Assembly (NCBI GenBank): GCA_963921825.1 | Contig: OY997594.1 | Span: 44,510,557-44,574,556 of the forward strand | DNA: 64,000 bases | Reading direction: 5' to 3' | Source: Erodium maritimum | Lineage: Eukaryota > Streptophyta > Magnoliopsida > Geraniales > Geraniaceae | Shown here: positions 1 through 11,662 of the stretch, piece after piece | How the letters are laid out: each line of letters begins with the position of its first letter | Numbering within the stretch: the first letter of the stretch is position 1 | Program-made: the position numbers and the translations under genes | Notes under the pieces: generated by a model | Told to the model about the DNA's origin: nothing | The model's input: only the letters and a program-made list of their open reading frames with translations | Databases searched by the model: none

Positions 1-3000
1 CAATGACGGGAATGCTCGAGGAAAGCCTCTTAAAGGAGAATGATTCTTTGCTTCCTCTTGTTGGGGATTGGTTGCTGCTCTTGCTCAGTCTGTCATACTT
101 CCTCAACCTCATCTTCCCAGACCCCAAGTCCTGACTCTTGCTGATTCTTCGGCTTCTTCTCTTCCCAGTTATTACCTCCTGCAACATCTTCTGCTCTTCA
201 ATGGTTAGAATTGGCGATGCAGTATTGGTGGGTCCGTGTTTGTGCTGCTCATTCGTATCCGGAACAGGTGACTGATTTGTGGATTTGAAGGGTGCCTTCA
301 GGACAGCACTGGTGGTGACGGTTTTGGATTTGCTGACCAAATGGTGAAGCCAAGTCACTAGTTCCAAGATGTAGGATTCGGTTTTTTCCTTATCTGCATG
401 GTATAGTGTCTCAATTCGAATAACATCCATCTGAGCGGGCTTCCGGTTATCGGACCTGGATGCAAGAGACATCTTCCTTAATTTCCGGAAAGAGAAATAA
501 AAGAAAAACAAAGAAATGGCATTGTCTCTTAATTACCCAGTATTTGCCCACTCTCCAACCCAACCAAAACCATGATGTGCTCTGATTCGTACCCACATGA
601 CAAAAACAATGGTTAGACAGAAATGGAAGTCAATCTACAAGAAAATGTGTAAAGACAAGAGTGGATATTCTTAGAAACGTTGACTATCTTACTTTGCCGT
701 GTTCGAAGCCATTGGAACAAGCCACTGCAGAGTTTTCTCCATCTCGTCTTTGATGTCTGTAACAGTGAGCTGAAGAAAACAAGATATAAGAACAATGGAA
801 ATAGGCAAGACATTTATTAAGTTGAGTCCAATTTTTTTTTTTGTCTTGGATAAATGGAGCAAGACAATTATCTTATCTGACTTATATGCTATGTTTTGTT
901 ACTCGCATAGAAACATACATTATCAAAGCTTCATTCACAATGTAAGAAACTAGCTGATACCTCTTCATTAACATGAAAGGACTGTAATTTGGAGCGTAAG
1001 GCTATCTTGGTGCTGGGCGGAAGATTCTGGTACAATGTGTCCCTTGTATTGGGGGGAATAGAACTTGAACGTGCAACCTGGTTGCATTAAAACCAAGTCA
1101 ATATAAGAAACCCCTAAAACATTCAGAAGAAAGCAAATATAAACAGGAAGCCAGATGATGTATTCAAGCAGAATATAAAATGTAAGAATGAGAAAGGCTG
1201 ATGTACTTTAAAGTTTCATATCATCTAGAAAATGCAATTCATTCAATTGAAAATTTATGAGATAATATTTATTTAATTTTCAGCTATTACGAGTGATGCC
1301 AACTTCAGCAGAAGACAGGTATATGCATTACGAGATACAATACAATGAACGGAGATAATATACTCACAAGAGTGTCGATTTGCAAAATAATATTTGCATA
1401 ATGCAGAGAAAGACCAGCAGGTCCCAGTTTTTGATGATTGTTCACAGTTCCCTTCGGCGGTTTACCAATATCTGCATTGAGACCACGACAAAACATCATT
1501 AGAGCTCTAAACTCTTGTTTAGAGACACCACGACTATACAAGTGAGTTGTGCATAGTCAAATATCTAATAAGAAGGAGGTTGACTGTGGAAGCGAGTACG
1601 AAGACCTATTTTCAAGTCAGATCAAATGGAACTTTCAATGTGGGCTGAAACGTATATTGTTGCAGCATTAATGATTTAATAGAGAATCATAACCATGGGG
1701 AAACAGACTGATAATAGTGTTACTCACATGTGAACCACTAGACATGTTACACAGTTAGGATGTTTCGGGGATGATGTAACATATATAATGAAGTGTGAAT
1801 CATAGTTGTTTAAAAGATGAGGAAGAATACGCATTGGAGGAACCGTTTCGTTCAAACTTTTAAGAATGAATACATACCAGGACCGCCAAATTCAGTGTAT
1901 ATCTCTAGATACAAAAAATGGACAATATCTACAAGCTTCTCCATCACCTGCAGTATAAACCATTAAATAATTTAGACTGCTGACTTACAATCTCTACCAG
2001 TTGTTCATGTGATTTATAAAAGTAAGTTTCGTAAAAATCTATATTGTTTTATGGTCTGCAAAGTTGTGAGTTATTGCTGAAAAGACAGGAGGACATGAAA
2101 AAGAATAAGCAATTTATATACAATGATGGGTCATTAAATTTTGAGAACTTGCAAGTCAAGAGGTAGTAACTCAACAATGAATGGGAAAATATATATCACT
2201 CAAAACCGTAAGAAAAACTACTCTTGTTACCTCTTCCAAACTCCTGGACCAAAGAGACTTTTTCTTTAATGTTTTCACTTGCTTCCTTTGGCTTTTTAGT
2301 TCTGCTCTCAAGATTGCAATGCTATCACCTGTATATATGAAGTTATAATACTGAATTTTTATACCTAACACATGTGTCAAGTTTATTAGATTCCGCAAAA
2401 TGTCCAAACTACGAATATTTCAACAGTTATCCAAAAGGATTAATAAGATGGGCCGTCTACTTTTGGAGCAAGAACAGTACGGGAAATTTAAAAGAAGTTA
2501 CAAATGAAAAAAAGTCACCTTTCTGTGTGAAAAGGGAAGTATCCTCTTCTGTGCGCTTACGTTGATAGTCTTGTTCAAATCTGTCCAATGCATGCAACTC
2601 GTGGTACAGGTCCTATTGCCAAAGAATATTAACTTTTCATTACTTCAAGTTTAGGAATACATACAAGTGAATGCCAATCTCACAGTACATCAAGAATTGT
2701 CATACATAAACAGATAGCAATTTAAACAATAAACATTATATGATTGCTATCAAGGTAAATATCAACAGATCTTAATGCTCCAAGGAAATGGTTGTATAGC
2801 AATTAGGTAAAAAGAGGAAACAGTGCTAAGTACTGTAATATTCCTCCATGGGCAAAAGAATTGTGTAGATACTTACAGCTGTATTATGAACCATTGTCAT
2901 TAATTGACTCATTATTGATTCCGCTTCGTCCTTCAATTGATTCTGAGGGGTAAGTTCTCTGCTAATCCTGATACATGAAACATTAAGCCTGTCAATAGGG

Positions 3001-4869
3001 AATGCATAAAAACATGCATGTATAGTCAATTATTAAAAAAAAAACAGATAAAATAAGAGCCATCTACATTACTTTTCAAAATAGCGATCGAGATTATGCC
3101 ACTGCGGGTCTTTACAACGGTTTCCAAAACGAACAACTTCTCCAGAAAAAACTTCTAATTCTTCCCTGTATATGGACAATTAACCAAATCATCACTCATC
3201 AGGGGTAGCATTTAAGTAAACTAAACAGTACCATGAAGACTAGACAAAACAAGATCACTCGGTAAGCGATTTCAAAAGTTTTACCAACCTCTTGTCTGCA
3301 GCAAATGTTCGAAGAAGTTCATCAATATCTTTTGATATTAGATGTTGCACTCCTTCTGAAGGAAGCACCACTTCTTTCAAATGTCGTACATTTTTCTTTG
3401 AAAGGGACTGCATGAGACTGGAACCTTTGACAATTGTATTTGCAACCTCAAATGCCAGTATAGCTATATCATTCCCTTTGGTAGCTACTCCAGAAATGAA
3501 TCCACTGTTAGCATTCAAATTTGTCATGCTGCTGCCAAGAGTGTCCAAGACCTCCACTGCCTTCCCAATTCCAAGAGTGCCAGCTCGTCCTATGCGTGAG
3601 CCCACCTCTGAAACCTACAAAATTGTAAGGTAAGAAATGAAGTGCAACACTAACTTTCCTCTAACAATAAGCAAACCACAAATAAGTAGATGACATAAGT
3701 ATAACTATCTTCAGCTATAATGTTAATACATTAATGTGCATAAGAAATTACCAAAGCAGTAAAAAAACTGAACAATTATGAATAGTAGTGCACCTATGGG
3801 AAGCAATTGATGTATAAAGATTAAAAGAAGTTCCAAAAGCACTAAAAAAAGGCAAGCAATTGTGAATGAGTTCACCTAAAGGAAGTGATGGATGGGAGTA
3901 TGAACTGGTTATCATTTCAGTAGAAGATTAAAAACCATCATTTTCCAATAAACATTCATTACTCCCATGTATCAGCTTTATATAAACCTTGATGTGTACC
4001 ATTACCACTACATAATCCTCCCTCAAACTTTATCTACTCCAAATAAACTCTTATCAAGCTACTCACCATCCTCATCCATTACAATTCACAATGTCATGTG
4101 TGTGGTGGTAGGGGGGAAGCATTCACAATCTTGCACATTTAGAGGGCACTCATCAGATTAGTCAATCTATCTGTATCTTACCCCACTAGAGCAAACACAA
4201 GACAGTGGGCATCGTCATGAAGCTCATTAATCTATCATCCATAGCAGAAGCTCGATTTGCAGTGATCATAATACTATAAAGTGAAATGGAACTCTTTTCA
4301 ATCAAAACACCTGAAACCTTATTGTTACAAAAAGTACCCACTTCACTGTAGTCCAAACTAAAAAGTAGGTAAGAGTTTCTTCTTCCCCCCAAAATTCACC
4401 ACACTTGGCTAGATCATCAATCAGCTACTCCCACATATTCCAACTAGATCAAACAACAGCATAATCAATCCAAATTAGGCAATTCATTGTCTCAAATCTA
4501 ATTTCACATGAGCAAAACAATACACAAACAATAGCAGGAAATTGAAGAAAGAAAGAAAAAGATTAGACCAACCTTAGCCACAGCAGCTTGTGTAGACCTG
4601 ACTGATCTAGATTTATGGGTAAACCTTGGAATCCCATCATAGAACTCCTCCTGGCTGACCTCGCCGCTGCCATAGCCGCCATCTTCCTTGAGTCCCTCCT
4701 CCTGCAACTGCTTATTCATCACCTCCCTGACCTGCGGCGGCGTCACTTTGTTCTCCTTGTGCTGCAAATCCGGCTGATGATGATGATACCCATCAACACG
4801 CTGAGCGTTCCCATTGGCAGTGTACAATCCGCTGCCCCCGGCAGAAGACTTGGAGCAAAGCCCTCCCAT
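1..4869 (-). CDS. PSI1: PSK SIMULATOR 1-like protein (DUF3475 + DUF668), 12 exons, 3' end outside window
   Basis: Exons on the minus strand, each with GT/AG borders and continuous reading frame: 4869-4573, 3614-3289, 3165-3073, 2967-2877, 2612-2519, 2328-2231, 1947-1878, 1471-1368, 1077-961, 769-693, 581-537, 476-1. They give about 629 codons; Arabidopsis PSI1 is about 650 residues, so only the last ~20 codons lie beyond base 1. The start MGGLCSKSS fits N-myristoylation at Gly2. DUF3475 is in exons 2-4 (ILAFEVANTIVKG, LKEVVLPSEGVQ, DPQWHNLDRYFEK). A basic linker LKSQRKQVKTLKKKSLWSR follows, then DUF668 (KLGPAGLSLHYANIILQIDT, IALRSKLQSF, HHGFGWVGEWANTG). The serine/basic tail ends with IPVI. 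PSI-family proteins act in phytosulfokine-linked growth promotion, partly at the plasma membrane; that role here is inferred from homology. No frameshift or stop is visible. Family assignment is very secure; exact orthology is not tested. Confidence 0.95.
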
Positions 4870-4919
4870 GGCGTCAGAGAAGGAAACGGGAAGTCAAAGA
4901 AAAGCGATTCTCCAAGCCG

Positions 4920-4940
4920 TCAAAGCTCGAGCGCTCTCAT
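4920..4940 (-). promoter_or_regulatory. Six-codon upstream ORF in the PSI1-like leader
   Basis: The only ATG I find between the predicted transcription start and the main ATG opens a six-codon ORF (MRALEL, then TGA at 4922-4920). It ends 50 bases before the main start. Short uORFs can lower translation of the main ORF. Whether this one lies in the mRNA depends on the inferred start site. Confidence 0.4.
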
Positions 4941-5190
4941 GAATGGAAATCTCTCGAGGGAAATGAAAATGGAATCCGAGAAATCCAGAGATGAGTTGGG
5001 AATCGGGAATGGGGATTCCGATACAGAGCTCCGAATCGGATCGGAGGAAGAGGAGAGGCCCTCTGTGACAAGCAATAAGGCAAATCTGCAGAGTGCAGCT
5101 TGGTGAAGAAAGAGTAGACGTCTGCGTGCTTGAACAGACTACCGGCTTAGACTCGGAATTGGTCAACATCTTGGACTCCCCCTCGTTGAC

Positions 5191-5197
5191 TTTTATA
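5191..5197 (-). promoter_or_regulatory. TATA box of the PSI1-like gene
   Basis: TATAAAA on the minus strand lies about 320 bases upstream of the PSI1-like start codon, in a GGTATAAAAGTC context. This predicts transcription starting near 5160-5165 and a 5' leader of roughly 290 bases. Placement fits the gene but has no transcript support. Confidence 0.6.
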
Positions 5198-5264
5198 CCT
5201 CCTCCTGGAGCCCGTATATTCATTGCTTAAATATTTGTTTTTAAGCCTCATCATATCGAACTAT

Positions 5265-5605
5265 GAGCATCCACAACCAGCTCGCCGGTAGTTGATGGCG
5301 GGAGGGATTAAAAATGTGTTTTTTTCTTTTCCCAGTCAGCTTACCGTCTGTGAGAGCTATAGTGGCATTTTGTTGCCGGCGGAGAGCCGTCGACGGTAAA
5401 GAAAAAAAATAATTGTTGTTGCCAACGCAGGGACACGTGTCGCCAGCGCAGGGACAGCCAACGGTCGGCACGTCGTTCTATGCAGTTTCAATCAACCTCG
5501 CCAGCGAGGGGTGCCAGCGGTAACCTTAACGGCTACCTTCTCCGCCATCTCCTCGCCGGCGTTTTCTCCTCGCCAGCGCCATAACGCCTCTGCATGTGTA
5601 TGCTC
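5265..5605. mobile_element. Possible PIF/Harbinger-type MITE upstream of the PSI1-like gene
   Basis: The segment starts GAGCATCCACA and ends TGTGTATGCTC, which are inverse complements except for one base. GAGCAT-type termini are typical of Tourist/PIF elements. The flanking triplets are TAT and TAA, so the expected 3-bp target duplication is imperfect. The interior is rich in CGCCGGCG and CGCCAGCG motifs and has no credible gene. It lies just upstream of the predicted promoter. Confidence 0.35.
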
Positions 5606-5610
5606 TAACA

Positions 5611-6300
5611 AAGTAAATATTTAAGTTTCACCCACATTTGAATTTTGACATAAACAAAGACCGGACATGTAATATTTTGATTTTTGGATTTCAAATTTTA
5701 CGACACTTCATAATGCCGACTGAACCTAATTTCAAACTTAATCTTTTATTTTCATTTTTTTTAGAAGAACAAGTACTATTATTACTGAAATATAAAGTAG
5801 GTCGATGAGTACAAAACTGTACCCATCTTACAAGACATGATCCAACTAAGAAACATAAAGCAATAACAGAATTATAAATTTTGCTCAAAGCATAGGGGCG
5901 GTTGAAAGGGATATCTGCGGTAGCATCCTGAGATACCGATACAACATGCTTCTACCAAAAGGCATTGGGCGAGCAAACCGAGTGAAAGGGGATTCCGATT
6001 GGACATAAATCGACTCTGAGGTTCGCTCCAGTAGAATACTGAATCCTTAGAGTGACGTCCCGGACAGTCCTGTAACCAGGAACTGAAATGGCTCAGATGG
6101 ACTTTGCACTCTCCCGAGGAACCAGCAGACGTCGTCCCCCCCACGGATGATAATGAGGGCCTTTAAAAACGTATAATTGTTGGTACTTGATCTGATTGAA
6201 GAGTGTTGCGCCGATACTTGGTGGAATCGATGCCACCCTACGTCCACTGAGGCGGTATTACCGGTAAACCCCCCACTAGACCACGAAGGACTCATTGATC
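5611..6300. other. Unassigned intergenic sequence
   Basis: No recognisable domain or RNA gene. The minus strand has short overlapping ORFs (for example 6144-5872) without family resemblance. AT-rich DNA grades into the GC-rich block that follows. A degraded retroelement end is possible but not demonstrable here. Confidence 0.3.
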
Positions 6301-6411
6301 TAGGCGAGGGAGCGGCCCCTCGCCGTTTGTGGTGTTCCTCCATTTCCCGAGCCCCGGTCTTGCCTCGAAACCCGACCCGAAACAATGCCCAAGTCCACTC
6401 CGTGACCCAGG

Positions 6412-6989
6412 TTGCACACTTCTTGGGTCCGCCCAGACCCGACCCGACCCAGTGCCCTTGTCTTCTCCCCTTCCGAAGCCCTAGCCGGCACGACCTCCTT
6501 GCCTGGCCACCTCGTCCGATACACCAGCACCACCACCTTCCTCGGCCTCCTCTCCGAATCAGAGAAGGTATCCACCGCCCCTTTGAGTTCCTTCCCGTGC
6601 TCCAGACCTAAACCGGCCATCCCTACGTCCTCCGGTATCGACTCCCATATCGCCAGACCATCCTCCCATGCAAACTTCGGCGAGATCGACGACGAAGCAA
6701 CCGGCTTATCTCCCCGCACTCCAGACATCCCCACCCGAGGTCGCGGGCCATATGCCGCCTCCCCACCGCCCGCGGCGTCAAGGGTTTCAAACCGAACATA
6801 GTTCGAACCAAGGACGACGATAACGGGGAAGCTTCGCCGTCCTCCGCCTCCTCCTCCTCCTTCCCGACGGTGATCGGTGATGGGCTCCTGGATTCCTTCA
6901 GGAGTTCCACGCTGGCCTCGCCGGAAACACTCAAGAGACACGCTGACGAGGCTGTCATGATCCCCGAAACTCGCAAAACCAGGTTCTAA
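6412..6989 (+). pseudogene. GC-rich coding-like fragment, unrecognised, probably frameshifted
   Basis: Coding-like composition on the plus strand continues across a change of frame. One frame runs from 6412 to about 6745 with segments such as SESEKVSTAPLSSFPCSRP and NFGEIDDEATGLSPRTPDIP. A second frame continues with TARGVKGFKPNIVRTKDDD and SPETLKRHADEAVMIPETR and stops at 6987-6989. The following CCCTAGGGTTTC is AT-richer and non-coding. I do not recognise the family. It could be a captured or retroposed gene fragment, or a decayed gene. The long minus-strand ORF over the same bases is a composition shadow. Confidence 0.3.
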
Positions 6990-7399
6990 ACCCTAGGGTT
7001 TCTTTGGGGAAGAGGTTGCGCAATTGAGTAGTAAAAAATGATTTAGAAAAAGGTAAAATATATAACGAAATTAATTCTTTTCTTTTCATTCATGGACTAT
7101 TAATTAATTAATATCAATACTGAATTGAATTTTAAAACTAAAATAAGTCAATTAATTAACATTTAGCCGTGTTAAATATAAGAAAATGAGGAACGAAGCA
7201 AGAACCAAAAGAGCTAGCCGTCTATGGCTAGCGCAAGCAATCGTTTACAGCGTGGGTTGACTTGGGACCGTATAAAGAAGTGGGGTTTTTCTACAAATTT
7301 AGGCTAATAAATTGAAGTTCCTTGTTTAAGCAATGAGAATAGTGATCCAAAAAACTACTTTACCATCGCACACAATTAAGCTTCATCCTTGGTGATTAT
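6990..7399. other. AT-rich spacer
   Basis: No ORF, repeat pair or RNA gene that I can support. It ends in an ATT-rich stretch that supplies the 9-bp target site of the MULE at 7409. Confidence 0.4.
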
Positions 7400-7662
7400 T
7401 ATTATTTAGGGAAAACTTCAAAAATATTTTTTTGAACGATTTTTGTTAGCACAAACATACCGTAAAAAAATTTTCTCAAAAATATAATTATACCTTTCGT
7501 TTATTGTTCTTTAAAAAATAGCGGCTTGTGTTTAATTTTTTTTTTCTATTACTTTGGAGGGAAAAAGAACATGTGCTTGGAACATTGTCTTTATATTTAT
7601 CTTAAATGCCAAAATTGTGGTAGGGTTTTATTTAATTCAGCCCTAAAAAGCTCTCTGCAGCC

Positions 7663-7882
7663 ATGGCTTCCATGGCTCTTCTCCAATCAAGTATTGGCTT
7701 GATGGATGAACCCTCTAGGGTTTCGCATCGAACCCCTCCGGGGTTGAATTCTCGCATTCGCCGATTACCCCTCCGGTCGACATGTGCCACCATGGGCCTG
7801 TTTCAGGTTCCGCAACCTTCACGCCCGCCATCAACCCTCCCTTTTCATTCACCGTCGCCGAACACCTGCCGGCCATCCATGG
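7663..7882 (+). pseudogene. Captured gene-like fragment in the MULE, left part
   Basis: GC-rich coding-like sequence between the left MULE terminus and the gypsy insertion. Rejoined at the CATGG target site, one frame reads through the junction: FTPAINPPFSFTVAEHLPAI here continues after 18143. An overlapping frame opens with ATG at 7663. I cannot name the source gene. Continuity across the insertion site shows the fragment was present before the gypsy element landed. Confidence 0.4.
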
Positions 7883-10655
7883 TGTAAAGACCGCTCCGGT
7901 TACAGGAATTAATATTTAAATTATTATTGTTTGGAACGTCGTGGTGGGAAAGCGGGTTGATTTCTGGGCGAACTGCAAAAGAAAAAGAAGAAAAGAAAAA
8001 AAAAGAAAGGGAAGCAGGCCAGGCCAGACCAGGCCCGTCTCACTCGGACCAAGCCCACGCCGAGCTCAGGCCCAACTCGATCAAGCCCACTCGGATGCCT
8101 CACTACCCTCAAACCCTATTCTCTTCGTCTTCTTCAGCGTCGCGCGCGTTTCCCGAGACGACCTCTCAAATCCATCTCCCTCACCCTCGCTCGCTCTCTC
8201 TCGCGCACCTTCCTCTCGCTCGACAAATTGACGCCGGCGACGACTCGAGCTGCTCCCGGCCTCGAAACCACCACGACACGGGACCGAGCTGAGGCCGCCG
8301 TTGTTTCGCCGTGTCTGGGACTGAGCCGTCGTCGAGCGAACTTTGCGTGCCAGATCAGGATACGCCATCGCCGCCAGAGCTCAAATTCCCCCCTTTTACC
8401 TCGTCTCCCTCCACCCACGATCATCCTCACCACCAGAAACCCCATCAACCCCTTCCTCCTCCCCGAGTCGTAGCAAATCGCGTCGTTGACGGAGAACCAC
8501 GCGGTGAGCGTTGTCTCTGGTCGCGTTCCACCGTCTCTGACGAACCCCTGCCTGGAAACCACGGTGCCGAGCTCATTTTGGGTGAGTTCCACCTCATATC
8601 TGAAAACCCGAGCTCCAGAACATGCTACATCGCCGGCGAGCTCTCCTGACGCCGCCACCGCCGTTGTCGCGTTTCAGGGCCAATCATAGCCTCCCTCTCA
8701 GACACGGGACTTGGGCTCCGGACCAGGCTTGGGCCGGGACAGGCACGGACTTGGGCCTCGAACCAGGCCAGGCCAGGCTAGGCCTAGGCCCAGGCTCGGT
8801 TGGATCTGGACTCGGGCATGGGACCGGGTCCGGGTCGGGTCTAGGTCGGGCTCGGGTCAGGATCAGGTCTGGATCCGGGTCTGGGTCGGATTTGGATCCG
8901 GTTTCCGGATTCCGGTCGGACTCGGATCAGGGCCGGGTCAGGACAGTATAATGAATTAATAAATTAATTAAATTAATTTAAATTAAAGAATTTAAAGGTT
9001 TTAAAATGGAAAGAGATTAAAGGACTAAATTGATAATTTAGAGGACTATTACGGACTGGACCGGGACTGATTACCGTCCTTGTTTGTTAAAAACCAGGCT
9101 TTGACCTCGATCGTAGAGAAGACCGGAGGTAGGCCCAGATGTCAGCAGCTAGTAGACGTAGCTGCTTGTTCTTCTTGAGGTAGGGAATGTAGCGAATATC
9201 GGTTTAATTACAGAAAGTTACTAGTATGCATGTTTAGGTAATAATAATAACCGGAAAGGTTCTAGTTGGCATATAGGATGTGATTCACTAGAATAACCGC
9301 TTTCAATTACTAAATAACTGGATGAGTTATAGATCGCATGTAGGATGTGATTCACTAGTTTAGCCGCTTTCATTATTCTGGGAAATTGTTGTACTGGTAG
9401 AATGGCCATGTCGAGCGTTACGACCGTGTGTTGATTGAGATGCATGATGTGTGTTATAACCGTTGTTTGAGAGTCTAAATAAGATTACTCGGTGTAGCAT
9501 GTTGTGTTATGTGTGGGCAAGTGTGACGTATTTGGTGTGATGTGAACCTTTGGTTGTGATATGATCGGGTGAGTGATAGACCGATTTGTGTGTTATGGTG
9601 AGTTGGCTCGGTTGATGTACCGTAGTCGAATTATGGCATTGTGATGCGTGAGACCTTCTTGATGCGTGTTCCAAGATGAGTTAATCCGGTATGATACCTA
9701 CACCGAGGGAGTATGCTGGTGTAGGGTATCTAATCCAAGGATGGCGTGATCATTACCCCGATTCTCCGTGACAGGAAGGCGTACAAACGAGGTATGTGAC
9801 GGTCTGTTACGCGTGAGGCCCTGATTCTACGTGACAAGAAGACGTCCGGCTGAGGGATTTCCGGTCTAGGATGTTACCCCGATTCTACGTGACGGGAAGA
9901 TGTCGGGACCGAGGCTTCGTGTTCCTGTACGACATAAATGGAACGGGCTATGATAGCCGGAGATGTTGGAAATGGATGTACTAAGTTATGTGTGGTTCTG
10001 TTGTGTGTGTTGTGCGTTGTTTTAAGTGTGATTATGGTCATGTGAGAGTGTCTGGTGACTCGAGGTGCTGTTATACCTGATTTCTGTGTTGTCGTGCGAG
10101 TTCGCACGTGTGATCGGTTGCGAGATAACCGTGGGCGTTGTCCAATGAGAATATTTAGGTGATGAGTGTCAAGAGCAATGTTGAGAAGAGTGTATGGTTC
10201 ATTGTGAGTTGGATTTACGGGTTGTGCCTTAGTGAAGGTCAAGCGTTATCTTGGAGTAATTGTTTAATTTGACTTTTAATTGTTATGCTTACTAGTATGC
10301 CCTAATTAGACGGTTAATTGTGGTATTGAACTGATGTTCATAACCTTAACTACGTTTTCTACTGAGCGAAAACTCACCCCCTTACTTTGTTGTGTTTCAG
10401 GTCTTGAGCGGGATTTGTACTAGCTGGATGCTCGATGCTTAGGAGCTAACGAGGGTCCTAGGCTAGCTTGTCTAGAGACGTACTATGATTTTGAATTAAA
10501 CTTTAACTCTGGATTTATGAGCTGTTGATTCTTTTATCGGATTGTGGTTACAATTTATTATTACCTTAAACCTTATTTCATTTAAAACTGTTTTATTTAT
10601 TTTCGTTTTAAGCTCACGTCTCGAGTCCGGTCAAAACTGGATTTGGGGCGTGACA
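7883..10655 (+). repeat. 5' LTR of the gypsy element
   Basis: 2,773 bases, TG...CA ends. It contains a G-rich GGGTC-repeat block near 8700-8950, three related ~30-base units around 9755-9910 (CGATTCTNCGTGAC core), and a conserved hairpin followed by a pyrimidine tract and CAG near 10363-10400. ORFs on both strands in the GC-rich part (8080-8950) are not conserved as proteins and are ignored. Confidence 0.92.
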
Positions 10656-10658
10656 ATT

Positions 10659-10671
10659 TGGTATCAGAGCC
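10659..10671 (+). other. Primer-binding site, initiator tRNA-Met type
   Basis: TGGTATCAGAGCC starts three bases after the 5' LTR and matches the complement of the 3' end of plant initiator tRNA-Met. Confidence 0.85.
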
Positions 10672-11662
10672 TGGTTTCAATTTGAAATGATTTTTCAAAA
10701 CCTCGGACCGTACGTCAATTAGGTGGGTAGAGTTAAGTGGTTAAAGTCGTAGTGCTCGGTGACGCAAGTCGGAAATATCCTACGCGTAGAGTCGAAACGA
10801 CAAGAGCCTCGTTTATTAAAGTGCGTTGTTTAAGTTTTACCTTACTTGGTGGTACCTTTTCCTCTGTTTGATGTACACCTTAGTGGATCCATGATGCCGA
10901 CCGGTTGATATCGAGGTTGGTTAACGAGCGATGCTCAGGCTGTTTATGACGGGTTGGTTGATTAATTGCTAAGTGGGTTTCCGCCTTAGTCGGTCGTTGC
11001 TTGATTGGTGAACTTGAAATGTGGACTCGGGCGGGCGGTAAGAGTGAAATTTCCGAAACCCGAGGTGTAAAAGTTGAGATAAATTGTTGTGTGTTTAATT
11101 GTGATTGAGTAATGTGTGCAGGTGGTAATTGGTTGTCCCGCATAAGCGGATGGTTAATTTAAATTACTAACGGGTTATGCCCGATTTTCTACAGAAACTG
11201 AAGTGTATGTACCATCACGATTCAGCTATAGGGGGCACTGTAGCTGGACGTGAATGGGGGAATACCAAGTGGTTACAACGTAATTCGGGACGCCTGAACC
11301 GGGTTGTAACGACGCGGTGTCAACATGAACGTTATGATAGAAAGAGAACGTGTTAAGAAATTGAAACTAAGTATATATTGTAAATTGTGAAATTGCTTTG
11401 GAGGATAAGTGGTAGTCTGTGTGACTCAAGTGTGAAATTGTTGTGAAAGTGAAACTATGTGTAACCCCGCTGTGTGTATATATGATTTGTGTGATGCACG
11501 AGTGTGCTGACTTCTCTGTCGTGTGCTATTGGGTGACTACTACTATATTAAGTATATTATTACTATGAGTGGTACTATGTGTGGCGTTAGTTATTCTAAG
11601 AGCGTTGTCCTTTTGAGTTAAGAATCTGAAACCGTGCGTTATCCGTGCAAAAGACTTTCGAC

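Noticed and set aside
4894-5223. Minus-strand ORF upstream of the PSI1-like start
   Set aside because: Overlaps the TATA box and leader, different frame, no homology; leader sequence.
6300-6941. Minus-strand 213-codon ORF
   Set aside because: Gly/Arg-rich translation of GC-rich DNA; the plus strand looks more coding-like and neither matches a family.
8080-8960. Overlapping ORFs in the gypsy 5' LTR (both strands)
   Set aside because: Non-coding LTR; the equivalent ORFs in the 3' LTR and the 46221 solo LTR are broken or different.
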